Source: Kitasatospora sp. GAS204B (GTDB taxonomy: Bacteria > Actinomycetota > Actinomycetes > Streptomycetales > Streptomycetaceae). From it: DNA of 64,000 nt. The position numbers and the translations under genes are program-made. The stretch covers positions 1 to 64,000 of the forward strand of contig NZ_JARZAG010000017.1 of assembly GCF_029892155.1 (NCBI RefSeq). The letters run 5' to 3'. The stretch's first letter is position 1; each line of letters opens with the position of its first letter. Below, one piece after another: positions 52,150-61,900 of the stretch. Under the pieces are notes generated by a model. The model did no database searches. It was not told where the DNA came from and saw nothing but the letters and a program-made list of their open reading frames with translations.

Positions 52150-52499
52150 CATGGAAGCAGGACCATCCCCTTGTTCGCGACCGCACTGAGCACTGCGGAC
52201 TCCTGGGCGGCCGCGTCCTTCAGGAACCTGCCCTCGTAGAGCGCCTCCAGCAGTGCCGCCACGTCCTCGGCGGGCGCCCGGAGTTGAGGCGCAGCTGCTC
52301 GGTTTGCGGACCGGGTCCCGTCGACCAGCCGGATGATCCGCCAGAGCGAACCGTCCGGATCGTCGAACGGCGAGGCGATGCCGTAGATGTCCCCACCGAC
52401 CTGCACCGACCCGTCCGCCCGCCGCAACGCCTGATGTTCACGCTTGACGCGCGGCAATCGGTAGGGCAGTTGGGGCTGCGGCGCTCCGTCGGCTGACAA
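52150..52499 (-). pseudogene. N-terminal fragment of a ThiF/E1-like (TOMM-type) protein
   Basis: From a TTG at 52499 the minus strand reads LPYRLPRVKREHQALRRADG, then IYGIASPFDDPDGSLWRIIR, LVDGTR and LLEALYEGRFLKDAAA. This matches the leading domain of Streptomyces ThiF-family adenylyltransferases (azole cyclodehydratase-like E1 proteins). The adenylation domain is absent. It meets the truncated SMI1/KNR4 gene tail to tail, so one deletion may have taken both 3' ends. The exact junction (about 52130-52190) cannot be fixed by eye. Confidence 0.5.
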
Positions 52500-52633
52500 G
52501 GGGCTCCGTTCGTGCAGCGACTGGAAGGAGCGGTGATGATATGCACGGCCTTCAGTGCACGGTACATAGCAGTCTGTTCGTTCGCCGAAGGGATGTGGCT
52601 GTGCGTCAATTGTCCAGTCGAGATGACGCTAAC

Positions 52634-53125
52634 TCAGTCTTCGGTCGTGGCACGTAGCTTGACGGATTGCGCGGTGATCGCCGTGAAGAAGGCCTGCTCG
52701 GTGGTTTCGTCGGAGTTCACGCCGGCCCGTTCCGAATCGACGATCATGACGGTTGAGCCCAGGCGAGTGATCAGGATCTTGCTGTACATCGGGTGGCTCC
52801 GGGACGTCTCCGTCGTGGCCGTGAACTCGACCGTCGCGGAACCGTCCCCGGCATCGGAGGGAACGGGCACGGGCGTGAGGTCCCGGACCGTCTCGCCCTC
52901 GGCACCGCCAGCCTGGTCCGGAGCGCGGGTGTACGCGCGACACACCTGGATGCGAGCCCTGACATCGTCGACCGCGTTCTGCGCGGCGGCCTGATCCTGA
53001 AACGAATGGAGGAACAGGAGGACCCCGGAGAACTCGGCGTCATCGGCGAAGGTACGTGTGGCTCCCGAGATCGTCCCGTAACCCAGTTCGGTGGCTCCGA
53101 TGTAGTCGATCAGTTGCCGAAAGGC
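52634..53125 (-). pseudogene. C-terminal fragment of an unknown sensor-domain-like or lipoprotein gene
   Basis: The minus-strand frame, open from about 53125, reads AFRQLIDYIGATELGYGTIS, then FLHSFQDQAAAQNAVDDVRA, RIQVCRAYTRAP and ends FFTAITAQSVKLRATTED. The pattern resembles extracellular PknH-like sensor domains and related lipoproteins, but the similarity is weak. I see no start codon with a signal peptide, so the 5' part was probably lost. An internal GTG or ATG could start a smaller protein. Confidence 0.4.
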
Positions 53126-53279
53126 CAGGCCGCCAGGGGTGAACGTTCGGGCCGGGTGGGCAGTACGTGGGACTCGGATGTGGTTCCGAGGCCGGTGTAT
53201 CCGGGCTGTGGGGTTCCAGAACTCGGCTTGCCTATGTGACCGGCGACGATGCGAACCGCGTAGCGATCGGGGCAGGATC

Positions 53280-53705
53280 GTGTCGCTGCGCCTCGTCTAT
53301 CTGATCTTCACCCGGCTGCTGAGCTGGTTCATGCTGCTCAGTCGTTCCTCGGCGTCGAAGGACGTCGAGCTGCTCGTTCTACGCCACGAGGTGGCGGTGC
53401 TTCGCAGAAGGACTCCGAAGCCGCGCCTGGACTGGGCGGACCGTGCGGTCCTTGCCGCACTGGTCCGACTGCTGCCCACGAATCTGCGTCGACACCGTCT
53501 GGTCACTCCCGGAACCATCCTGCGCTGGCATCGTCGGCTGGTCAGGAAGAAGTGGACCTATCCGAGCCGGGCCGGCCGCCCACCGGTCGACGAGACGATC
53601 GCCGCGCTCATCGAACGACTGGCCACGGAGAACGCCGCTTGGGGGTACAAGCGCATCCAGGGCGAACTGCTCAAGCTCGGCTACCGCGTCGGAGCGTCCT
53701 CCACC
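53280..53705 (+). pseudogene. N-terminal part of an rve-type transposase, second type
   Basis: A GTG at 53280 begins VSLRLVYLIFTRLLSWFMLL, then SASKDVELLVLRHEVAVLRR, TPGTILRWHRRLVRKKWTYP and WGYKRIQGELLKLGYRV. This is the N-terminal helix-turn-helix and linker of an integrase-core transposase, related to but distinct from the one at 62.1 kb. It stops near 53705, before the DDE catalytic domain, at the edge of the IS-associated gene on the other strand. Confidence 0.7.
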
Positions 53706-53712
53706 AGCACAG

Positions 53713-54168
53713 CTACAGGCGTGCGGCGAACTTCCCGTCAGGGCGTTTGTGCAGCCAGCCGCGCTCCGCGAGCTTGGTCAACCTCGCGCGCAGCGGCTCC
53801 AGTTTCCCGCGCACCTCCACCTCCAGGCCCAGTTCCTCGCCCACCGCCCTCACCTGCACCGCGCCGCCAGCGGCCCGCACGATCGACAAGATCCGCCGGT
53901 AATCACCAGGCAGCGCGCTCTCGTCCGGGCACTCGCCGCGGTGCGGAACCAGCAGCGCCGCACGCCCCGCCACCTGAGCCTTCACCGGAGCTTCCGCTAC
54001 AGCCGCCTCCGCCTCGGCCCGATCCTGCTCGGCCAACCGCCGCAAGACCCGTTCGGCGATCACCAACTCATCGCGCTCCGCCTGGACTTCCCGTAACTGC
54101 TTGCCCAACTCCTCGGCGAGGGCGTCCAGCTCGCTCCGGCGAGCCGTGATCCGTTCCAGTTCAGACAT
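53713..54168 (-). CDS. Coiled-coil protein typical of insertion-sequence surroundings
   Basis: This is a 151-residue protein. The N-terminus SELERITARRSELDALAEEL and KQLREVQAERDELVIAERVL is a strongly predicted coiled coil. The C-terminal half (DYRRILSIVRAAGGAVQVRA and LRARLTKLAERGWLHKRPDG) looks like a winged helix. Proteins of this build occur beside transposase genes in Streptomyces. I chose the ATG at 54168; upstream in-frame starts would extend it into unrelated sequence. The gene seems intact although it is surrounded by broken elements. Confidence 0.6.
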   Translation of the reverse strand: MSELERITARRSELDALAEELGKQLREVQAERDELVIAERVLRRLAEQDRAEAEAAVAEAPVKAQVAGRAALLVPHRGECPDESALPGDYRRILSIVRAAGGAVQVRAVGEELGLEVEVRGKLEPLRARLTKLAERGWLHKRPDGKFAARL

Positions 54169-54351
54169 CCCGCACCCTCCCCGCCACCCGGCAGCGGTCC
54201 GCATGGTGACGGATCGTAGGCGGCCTCCCGCGGCCAGCGCAGCAGAACCCGAGAGCTCCCACGACCGGCCAGTCAGACGATCTTCACCGTGGACACACCG
54301 GCCGCTGGCCAGCGTGAGCACGCCGACATCGACGCACACCAGGCCCCGTGA

Positions 54352-54610
54352 CCTGCAACGTTCACGCTGCACACGGCTCAGTGGACCATCGAGAACCGGC
54401 TTCACCTCGTTCGCGATACCACCTTCGGCGAGGACGCCTCGAAGATCCGCACCGGCCGCGGCCCCGAGAACATGGCAACCCTGCGCGACCTGGCGATCAA
54501 CACGCTCCGCCGGCACGGGCACCGCAACATCGCCGCCGGCCTCCGCCATGTCTCCTACGACCCCTTCAGTCAGCAGTCCAGAAGCTGCCTCAGCACGCCG
54601 TCCGATTCCC
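54352..54610 (+). pseudogene. ISAs1-family transposase, C-terminal fragment
   Basis: The frame reads AQWTIENRLHLVRDTTFGED, then ASKIRTGRGPENMATLRDLA and NIAAGLRHVSYDP. This is the conserved end of ISAs1 transposases (WxIENxLHWVRDVTFxED..RTGxGP). Everything before it is missing. Some codons after DPF run on into non-family sequence. Confidence 0.7.
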
Positions 54611-54676
54611 CGTTCAATCAACGGGGCAGCACGCCAAAGCACTCAGCACCCACGCCGTCACACCGAGAACTCACAC

Positions 54677-54856
54677 GTGCCCCGCAAGCACAAGGAACTG
54701 CTGGTGCTGGCCGCTGAAACCACGGTGGAGGTCAGCCCGGGGCTGTTCATCGCCAACAGCCGCAGCAGGCGCGCCGACATCCCCACCGAGCGCGCCGCAC
54801 GGCTCACGGAACTCGGGAGTAGCCGGCACATCCCGCGTCCCGGGGCCGGGCTGTAG
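54677..54856 (+). pseudogene. C-terminal helicase-associated-domain fragment
   Basis: VPRKHKELLVLAAETTVEVS and FIANSRSRRADIPTERAARL resemble the last helicase-associated repeat of large DEAD/DEAH proteins common on actinomycete linear plasmids and chromosome arms. Only about 59 codons remain and the end (GSSRHIPRPGAGL) is atypical. It suggests past exchange with a plasmid or chromosome end. Confidence 0.4.
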
Positions 54857-54962
54857 CAGCGACCGGCCCCGGGACGCATACCGTGGGCTCGCCCGCTCAG
54901 CGGTGGCCAGTCCTCGGGGTAACGTCAACGAATACCGCCGAACGCCCGAACCAGCGCGCGAG

Positions 54963-55007
54963 GCGCCCCGGGTCGCTGCCCAGCAGGTGGGCAGCGACCC
55001 GGGGCGC
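54963..55007 (-). terminator. Very strong stem-loop ending the lectin gene
   Basis: A perfect 20-bp stem (54963-54982 with 54988-55007) closes a 5-base loop. It begins 43 bp beyond the lectin stop on the minus strand. It is very GC-rich and has no T-tract; it probably works in both directions. Confidence 0.8.
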
Positions 55008-55049
55008 TAGATGGGGCGAGCGAGCCGCGTGAGGAGCGTGGGACAGGCG

Positions 55050-55562
55050 TCAGGCGATCGTGAACAGCTGGTTGACGGCGCCCGTGCAGGTCCACTGGTC
55101 GATGCCGGCCCCGTCGTTGACGCCGGCGCCCCAGACGTCCAGGCACTTACCCGCGAAGGTGTGGATCTGGAATTGGCCGTTGCCAACCAGCACCTTCGTG
55201 AACTGCTGGTTGGGAGCGCCTGTGCAGGTGTACTGGTCGATGCCGGCCCCGTCGTTGACGCCGGCGCCCCAGACGTCCAGGCACTTGCCCGCGAAGGTGT
55301 GGATCTGGACCTGGCCGTTGTTGGCCGGCACGATCGTGAACTGCTGGTTAGGGAAGCCTGTGCAGGTCCACTGATCGATGCCGGCCCCGTCGTTGACGCC
55401 CGCGTCCCAGACGTCCAGGCACTTGCCCGCGAAGGTGCGGATCTGGTTGGTTCCGCTGGAGTCCGCGGGCGCCGCCATCGCGGTCGGCGCCACAGCGACG
55501 GCCGAGGCTGTGAAGGCCAGGGCGGCCAGGGCGCGAAGCGCGGTCTTGGTGGCAGAGTGCAT
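55050..55562 (-). CDS. Secreted ricin B-type lectin (beta-trefoil) with three near-identical repeats
   Basis: This is a 170-residue secreted protein. The signal peptide (KTALRALAALAFTASAVAVA) ends near AMA-AP. The mature part is three 46-residue repeats with the core FAGKCLDVW, NDGAGIDQ, CTG and NQQF/NQLF. Together they form one ricin-type beta-trefoil (CBM13-like), with a Cys pair in each repeat. The usual QxW is QxF here. It would bind sugars outside the cell and has no catalytic domain. The repeats are almost identical at the DNA level (138-bp period), implying recent duplication or homogenisation. No biosynthetic link is evident. Confidence 0.9.
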   Translation of the reverse strand: MHSATKTALRALAALAFTASAVAVAPTAMAAPADSSGTNQIRTFAGKCLDVWDAGVNDGAGIDQWTCTGFPNQQFTIVPANNGQVQIHTFAGKCLDVWGAGVNDGAGIDQYTCTGAPNQQFTKVLVGNGQFQIHTFAGKCLDVWGAGVNDGAGIDQWTCTGAVNQLFTIA

Positions 55563-55724
55563 GATCTTCTCCTTGGTTCCTGGGAGCGAATGCGTGCTGA
55601 CACGGCCCCTGACGGTCCATCAGTGGCCACTCAATAGGCATGGGCATGGAACAGCCCGGCGGGGTGGGGTCCCGGCGGGTGATCCAGGGCGCTTGAGCAC
55701 GTACAGCAGAACATCGGCCCTGGT

Positions 55725-55892
55725 ATGAGCGCCACGAAGAAGCACACGACGAACTTCCGGAAGTTCGGCCGGAAGAACCGTGCGGTGATGCCGTCCGGCC
55801 GGTGGCTTCGTTCACGTGAAGTAGCAGCGATTGGTCAGTGGTTCGGGCAGCAGTTGGCGATCTTGGGTGCTGCGGATGTTCACCAGAAATGA
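55725..55892 (+). CDS. Possible small basic protein (55 residues)
   Basis: The frame from the ATG at 55725 begins SATKKHTTNFRKFGRKNRAV and ends QLAILGAADVHQK. The N-terminus is very basic. There is no clear ribosome-binding site and I recognise no family. It may be a chance frame between the lectin gene and an IS-associated remnant. Confidence 0.25.
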   Translation: MSATKKHTTNFRKFGRKNRAVMPSGRWLRSREVAAIGQWFGQQLAILGAADVHQK

Positions 55893-55894
55893 CG

Positions 55895-56161
55895 TCACCG
55901 ACGACCCGCAGCTTCGCCGGATTCCTTCGCCTGGACCTCGTGCTCGGGCCGTGCGGGCGGCTCGGGGACCGGAGGCTGCGGGGTGTCCTCGTCGGGTAGG
56001 GCGAGGATGGTCTTGCGGGTGATGCGCAGGTGCTCCAGTTCCTGCTCGACCTCGCCCAGCCGGGCGGAGAGCTCGGCGATCTGCTCGCGCAGCCGCTCGG
56101 CACCGGCGACGACCTGCTCTTCGTGGGTGGCCAAGCGGGCGAGTAGGGGTTCCAGGTTCAC
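55895..56161 (-). pseudogene. IS-associated coiled-coil protein, truncated
   Basis: A GTG at 56161 starts VNLEPLLARLATHEEQVVAG, then LREQIAELSARLGEVEQELE and HLRITRKTILALPDEDTPQP. This is the N-terminal coiled coil of a second type of Streptomyces transposase-companion protein. The winged-helix half found in full-length relatives is missing and the tail is non-specific. The 287 bp that follow (56162-56448) show no supported gene. Confidence 0.5.
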
Positions 56162-56448
56162 GCGCCCACCACCTGCGGGTCCCGCCAGGGCGGCGGAGAC
56201 TGGCGGTGGGTCAGCCTCCGGGACATCACGTCGATCATCGCCCAGTGCACCCGGCAGACGGAGGAGGAAGGCGAGCTGACGAGGGTCAGGCCGTGTTCGA
56301 CGGGTCCGGCGATCGGCCAACGGCGTCTCGTCGCGCCGTGCCCCACGGCCGACCCCCGCCGTGGAGTTGGCCGCTTGAAAGGTTCCCCACGACGCGAAGC
56401 GATTGGCAGGGGACCGTGAGCCGCCGGTCGGCCGACGCGCGGCGCGGA

Positions 56449-57318
56449 TCAGTTGCGCGTGCCGGCCGGTGGGCCGACGACGGTGGTGAGCTGGAGTTTG
56501 GTCTCGTCCTCGCTGCCCGGCGCGGCGGTCATGATGACGATCTTGAGCTCGGTGTCGCCGTCGGTCAGGACATCGCAGTCCACCGTGACCGGGCCCACCG
56601 ACGGGTGGTCGACCGTCTTGCGGACCTCGCGGTTCGCGGTCACCTCTCCCTTCGCCCACAGCTCGGCAAACCTCTCGCTGCCTGCGTTCAGGTCGCGGAC
56701 CAGCGCGGCCAGGCGACTGTCCCGAGGGAAGCGGCCGGTGGCGCGGCGCAGGTCGGAGACGAGGGCGGCGTCGGTGGTGTCGGGGTCCGTATCGGTGACC
56801 GGCCACCGCACGAGGGGGGTGTGATCGGCGCCCAGCGGGAACCTGTCGCGGGCGAAGTTGCGGATCCGCGGCGGCGAGGCCAAGGGGTCGCCCAGCAGGG
56901 CGGCCCACCCGTGGTTCCACCACACCAGTTGCCAGTCCGCCGCGAACACGGCAACCGGTACGTCTCCGAGGCGGACGAGCACTCGTTGCATACCGGGCGG
57001 GAGATGGTCGCAGATCGTGCCGTCCGCGGGCGGCACGATCTGGGCCAGGCGGTAGAGGTGGTCCCGCTCGGCGGTGGACAGCTGGAGGGCGCGCGCCAGG
57101 GACGCCACCACCGACGCCGAGGGTGTCGTGGCCCGCCCCTGCTCCAGACGCACGACGTAGTCGACCGACACTCCGGCCAGGTCGGCCAGTTCCTCGCGCC
57201 GCAGCCCGACAGCCCGGCGCTTGCGGACGACCGGCAGCCCGGCGGCCGACGGGGGAAGCCGGTTCCGCCACGTGCGGATCGCCGCGCCCAGTCCGGCCCC
57301 AGGGGGTGTCGTCGTCAT
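56449..57318 (-). CDS. XRE-type regulator with MmyB-like ligand-binding domain
   Basis: This is a 289-residue transcription factor. An N-terminal helix-turn-helix (VGLRREELADLAGVSVDYVV and RLEQGR) is followed by a PAS-like MmyB-type domain: PVAVFAADWQLVWWNHGWAA, then AALVSDLRRATGRFPRDSRL and FAELWAKGEVTANREVRKTV. MmyB-like regulators are often divergent from a short-chain dehydrogenase and control it, as here. AGGAGG lies nine bases before the ATG at 57318, which favours this start over the ATG at 57327. The 114-bp gap to the dehydrogenase should hold the shared operator. Confidence 0.88.
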   Translation of the reverse strand: MTTTPPGAGLGAAIRTWRNRLPPSAAGLPVVRKRRAVGLRREELADLAGVSVDYVVRLEQGRATTPSASVVASLARALQLSTAERDHLYRLAQIVPPADGTICDHLPPGMQRVLVRLGDVPVAVFAADWQLVWWNHGWAALLGDPLASPPRIRNFARDRFPLGADHTPLVRWPVTDTDPDTTDAALVSDLRRATGRFPRDSRLAALVRDLNAGSERFAELWAKGEVTANREVRKTVDHPSVGPVTVDCDVLTDGDTELKIVIMTAAPGSEDETKLQLTTVVGPPAGTRN

Positions 57319-57432
57319 GCACTTCATCCTCCTGCATCCCCGATCACCTGCGGGGGCGCGAGGGTGGTACTGGTCTTCCCACCGTCGAAGCGTCTCTGGT
57401 TCGGCTCCCTCGTCCAGGCAACCATCGAAGGC

Positions 57433-58131
57433 ATGACGATCACTTTCATCACCGGAGCCAACAAGGGCATCGGCCGCGAGACCGCTCGCCGCCTCATCGC
57501 GTGCGGTCACACCGTTCTCCTGGGAGCCCGCGACCGTGAGCGGGGTGAGGAGGCCGCCGCCGCGCTGGGCGCACGCTTCGTCCCCATCGACGTGACCGAC
57601 GACGCGTCCGTGGCCGCCGCCGCCGCGGACGTCGCCGAGCACGAGGGCAGGATCGACGTCCTGATCAACAACGCGGGGGTACAGGGACCCTTCGGTGATC
57701 CCGGCGACCTCACCGCCGCCGACGCCCGCGCCGTCCTCGACGTCAACGTCATCGGCGTCGTCCGCACCACCACCGCGTTCCTGCCACTGCTGCGCCGCTC
57801 GGACGACCCCGTGATCATCAACGTCAGCAGCGGCATGGGCTCCCTCGCCTTCACCCACGACCCCGGCCGGTCCGAGTCGCACGTCGTCGCGCCGCTGTAC
57901 GCCTCCTCGAAGGCGGCGCTGACGATGTTGACCACGCAGTACGCCAAGGGGCTCAAGGGCATTCGCGTCAACGCCGCCGACCCCGGCTACACCGCGACCG
58001 ACATAAACGGTCACAGCGGCTCCCAGACCCTCACCGAGGGCACGGACGCGATCGTCGCCCTTGCCACCGAGGAGCCCGTCGCCGGCACCGGACGCTTCAT
58101 CGACCGCCATGGCGAGATCGCCTGGTCCTGA
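57433..58131 (+). CDS. Short-chain dehydrogenase/reductase
   Basis: This is a 232-residue NAD(P)-dependent oxidoreductase with a classical SDR layout: cofactor motif TGANKGIG at the N-terminus, Asp in VPIDVTD, NNAG, catalytic Ser in INVSSGMGS and YASSK with the catalytic Tyr and Lys. After that comes DPGYTATDIN. It probably reduces a carbonyl, perhaps a xenobiotic aldehyde or quinone. It is transcribed away from the MmyB-like regulator that probably controls it. The ATG at 57433 is the only sensible start. Confidence 0.9.
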   Translation: MTITFITGANKGIGRETARRLIACGHTVLLGARDRERGEEAAAALGARFVPIDVTDDASVAAAAADVAEHEGRIDVLINNAGVQGPFGDPGDLTAADARAVLDVNVIGVVRTTTAFLPLLRRSDDPVIINVSSGMGSLAFTHDPGRSESHVVAPLYASSKAALTMLTTQYAKGLKGIRVNAADPGYTATDINGHSGSQTLTEGTDAIVALATEEPVAGTGRFIDRHGEIAWS

Positions 58132-58254
58132 CACCGGCGGGGCCGGTTCGCGCTGAGCCACAGGTGGGCGGGCATCACCCGGGCGTGGCTGATGGAGTTC
58201 GGGTCGCTGACCTGCTCTTCCCGGGTGTCGGGGTGGAGATCGAATCTGACGTCC

Positions 58255-58791
58255 CGACACGCTCGCCGAACGACCGGCCTCACCGCTCAACTCACCGATA
58301 TCGCACTGTTCCTAGGAGGACGGGCCGGAGCCCGGCTCTCGGGACGCCTGGCCATGACCACCTGCAGGGACACCCTGGCCCCGCTTCCTCGCTCGACCGT
58401 GCGCCGCGTCACGGACTGGATCATGCGCCGACCCGACCGGCTCGGCGACACCGAACGCAAGTGCCTTGAGGAGCTGTGCGAGCGCAGCCCCGCGCTGGCC
58501 ACGACCACTGAGTACGCCCGGCGGCTGGCCACCATGGTGCGCGAGCGCCGCAGCGAGCATCTGGCCCTCGACGTCTGGCTCGCCGATGTCCGCCTCGACG
58601 GACAACAAGAACTCCGCTCGCTGGCTGGCGGGATCCGACGCGACCGCGCAGCCGTCCTCGCCGCCCTGACCACCACCCTCACCTCAGGAGCGGTGGAGGG
58701 CAACGTGACCAGGGTCAAGCTGCTGAAGAGACAGACGTACGGCCGGGCCAACTTTGACCTCCTGCGACGCCGCATCCTCCTGTCACCGTGA
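58255..58791 (+). pseudogene. ISL3-family transposase with internal deletion
   Basis: The frame starts in the middle of an ISL3 transposase (TGLTAQLTDIALFLGGRAGA and RLAMTTCRDTL). After about 40 codons it jumps to its C-terminal part: RLGDTERKCLEELCERSPAL, then GAVEGNVTRVKLLKRQTYGR and ANFDLLRRRILL. The catalytic Glu region survives in AVEGNV, but the two Asp-containing segments are deleted and there is no proper start. Confidence 0.7.
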
Positions 58792-58866
58792 TCAACAAGG
58801 AGGCACCCCTCAAACAGCGACAGAGCCCAGGAGTTGAGCCAGAACCACAACTCGTGAAAAGCCAGG

Positions 58867-58892
58867 CCGGTAAGCTCCCATTCGATTACCGG
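58867..58892. promoter_or_regulatory. Inverted repeat upstream of the large regulator gene
   Basis: CCGGTAA and TTACCGG are separated by 12 bases, in the 195 bp between the ISL3 remnant and the regulator start. It is a candidate operator for autoregulation. It would overlap the promoter region if translation starts at 58986. Confidence 0.4.
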
Positions 58893-58985
58893 TGAGTAGG
58901 ATTCGGTGTGCGGCGCATTGCGGGGGTTCCTGGCGGGGTCCTCCGTCCGGACGCCTTGGAGGCTTGGGAAGTGGGGGGTGGGCGG

Positions 58986-61900
58986 GTGACGACGTTCGGC
59001 GAGATGTTGCTGGAGTTGCGCCGGGTCGCGGGGCTGACGCAGGAGGAGCTCGCCGAGGCCGCCGGGCTGGCCGCCCGGTCGATCCAGGATCTGGAGCGCG
59101 GGCGGCGGGAGCGCCCGCAGCACCGCACGGTGCAGCGGCTGGTGTCGGCGCTGGGGCTCACGGACGCCGACGCGGCCGCGCTGCTGGGGGCCGGCCGCTC
59201 GGGCAAGCGAACGGGCCGGAGCACCGATGACATTGCGAGGGGTTCCGGGCTGCTCGATCGCCAGGGCCAGTTGGCGGTGCTGGAGCGTGCGGCCGCTGAG
59301 GCCCGGGCGGGCCGGGGCGCCGTGGTACTGGTCCGGGCGGGCGCGGGGATGGGGAAGACCGCGCTGCTGCATGCTTGGGCGGCTGTCCAGCACCCGCGGG
59401 AGATGCGGGTGGCGTCCGCGAGTGGGGCGGAACTGGAGCAGGACTTTGCCTTCTCGGTGCTGCGGCAGCTGGTCGAGCCCTTGCTGGCCCGGGCCGGTCA
59501 TGCCGGGCGGGAGCGGCTGCTGTCGGGGCCGGCGCAGTTGGCGTCGCACGCTCTCGGCGCGCAGGGGGCCGGCGGGGCCGGGGGGTTGTTACCCGAGGCG
59601 TCGCTGGGGCTTCTGCACAGTCTGCACTGGCTGATGGTGCATGTCACTGATGACGGGCCGCTCGCCTTGGTGGTCGACGACGCGCACTGGGCGGACCTCC
59701 CCTCGCTGCGGTGGCTGGAGTACCTGGCGCGGCGTCTGCACGGTCTGCCGCTGCTGCTGGTGCTGGCGGGCCGGCCCGACTCGGGGCCCCAGGCCGGAGC
59801 GCTGCTGGAGCAGATCGCCCGGCAGCCGTACTGCCTGCCGGTCGAGCTGCCGGCACTGGGGGCTGACAGCGTGGCCCATCTGGTGCGGGCGAGCCTGGGG
59901 CCTGCCGAACCCGGGTTCACCACTGCCTGTGCGGATGCGGCCCAGGGCAACCCGCTGCTCCTGCGCGAGTTGCTGCGGACCCTGGCGGACGGCGAAGTCA
60001 GCCCCTCCGACGATCAGGCACACCTGGTGGAGGAGTTCCGCGGCCGGATCCTGGCCGGCACCGTCGTCCAGCGCCTGACCGGCCAGCCGGAGCCCGTCCT
60101 GCGCCTGGTCCGCGCCCTGGCAGTGCTCGGAGACGGGGCCGCCTGGCCCGTCGCGGCCCAGCTGGCGGGACTGGGGGAGGCGCAGGCCCGCCAACTCGGG
60201 CGCCGACTGCAGCGCACCGGTGTGCTGGCGCCCGGTCAGGCGGCACGGTTCGACCACCCTCTGGTCCGCGCGGCGGTCGCCGAAGCCGTCCTGGAACCGG
60301 CGGGACTGGCCGCAGAACATGCTCGGGCAGCCGAACTGCTCCGGTGCGACGGCGCCGCCGACGATCTGGTGGCAGCCCACCTCCTGCTGACCGAACCGGC
60401 CGGTGAAGCCTGGCGCGTGGCCGCCTTGAGGCAGGCAGCGCGGACAACACGCGACCGAGGGGCCCCGGAAACCACCGTGACCTACCTGCGCCGGGCCCTG
60501 CGCGAGCCCGTGTGCGCCCAAGAGCGCGGTCCGCTGCTGCTGGAGCTGGGCAAGGACGAGCTGCAAGTCGATGCCGCAGCGGCCAGGCACCACCTGGCCC
60601 AGGCCGCGGCCGCGCTGGCCGACCCCTACTCCCGGGCCGAGGCAGCCTACCGGCTCGGTACCTCCCTGTTCCTGGGGCATCAGCACCACAGCGCCGTCGA
60701 CGTCCTGGCTCGGGCGGTGGAGGACCTGCGGCACACGGACGACGGCACCGGCCTTGCGCGCGAGGTGTCATGGTTCCTGCAGGCGCAGATGGTGCTGATC
60801 GGCTACGACCAGCTGTCCACCCTCCCCGCCGCCCGACAGCACGCCCAACGGCTGTGGGAGTACAAGCTGGCCGGCGACACCCCCGGTGAGTGCGCGGTCC
60901 TGGCTGCCCTGTCCGCCTCGGCCGTCACCGGGTACGCCAGCGCCCAGGTCACCAACGACCTCTTGGACCGGGCCTTGCGGGGCGGGCTGGCGGGAATCGA
61001 CGCCTCGCAGATCCTCGTGAGCCTGGCCGGGCTGGCCTTCGTGGCCACCGACCGCCTCGACGACGCGGCCGCGCAATTCGGCCAGATTGCCGACGTGGGC
61101 GGTCGGTTCGGCTCCTTCCTGATGGTCTCGGCCGCCATGACCTGGCACCTGCTTGTCCACACCCGCCGAGGTCAACAGCTTCCCCTCACCGCCGATTTCG
61201 GGCACCCCGGCACAACGAGCGTAGAGGGCATGGAGTCGGTCCAGCTGGCGATGACTGCCCTACTGGGCGAGTCACTGCTGGAGCGCAGTGACCTGCCCTC
61301 GGCGACGGCCGTGCTCGCGCCGGACGCCGGCCACGACAAGGCGGGCTGGGCCTGGCAGGGCCTGGCGCACCTGGCCCGCGCCCGCCTGCACGAGGCGCGC
61401 GGCAACCTTGCCGCCGCCCTCGCGGTCCTGCTCGAATACGGCGCGCAGGAGAAGCGCGCACAGGTGGCGAACCTGGCCATGACGCCCTGGCGGTCCCGGG
61501 CAGCAGCGCTGCACCTGGCCCTCGGACAGCGCACCGACGCACTCCAACTGGCCACCGAAGAGCTGGAACTGGCACACCGGTGGGGCACCGAACGAGCGAT
61601 CGGCGTGGCCTCACGAAGCCTCGGCGCCGTCCAGGGCGGCCGGGAAGGACAGGCGCTCCTGCGCGACGCCGTGGACCTGCTCAAGCGCTCCCCCGCACGC
61701 CTCGAACTCGCCCGCGCCCAGTACGACCTGGCGACCGCCCTGACCCACACCGGTGAAACCGACCAGGCCCGCCAGATCCTCAGCCAGGCACTCGACCTCG
61801 CGGACACCTGCGGCAGCACCCTGCTGGCCGGACAGGCACGCAGCGCACTGACCGCACTCGGCGAACACCCGAAACCGGCACCGGCCCCAATTCCGAGACT

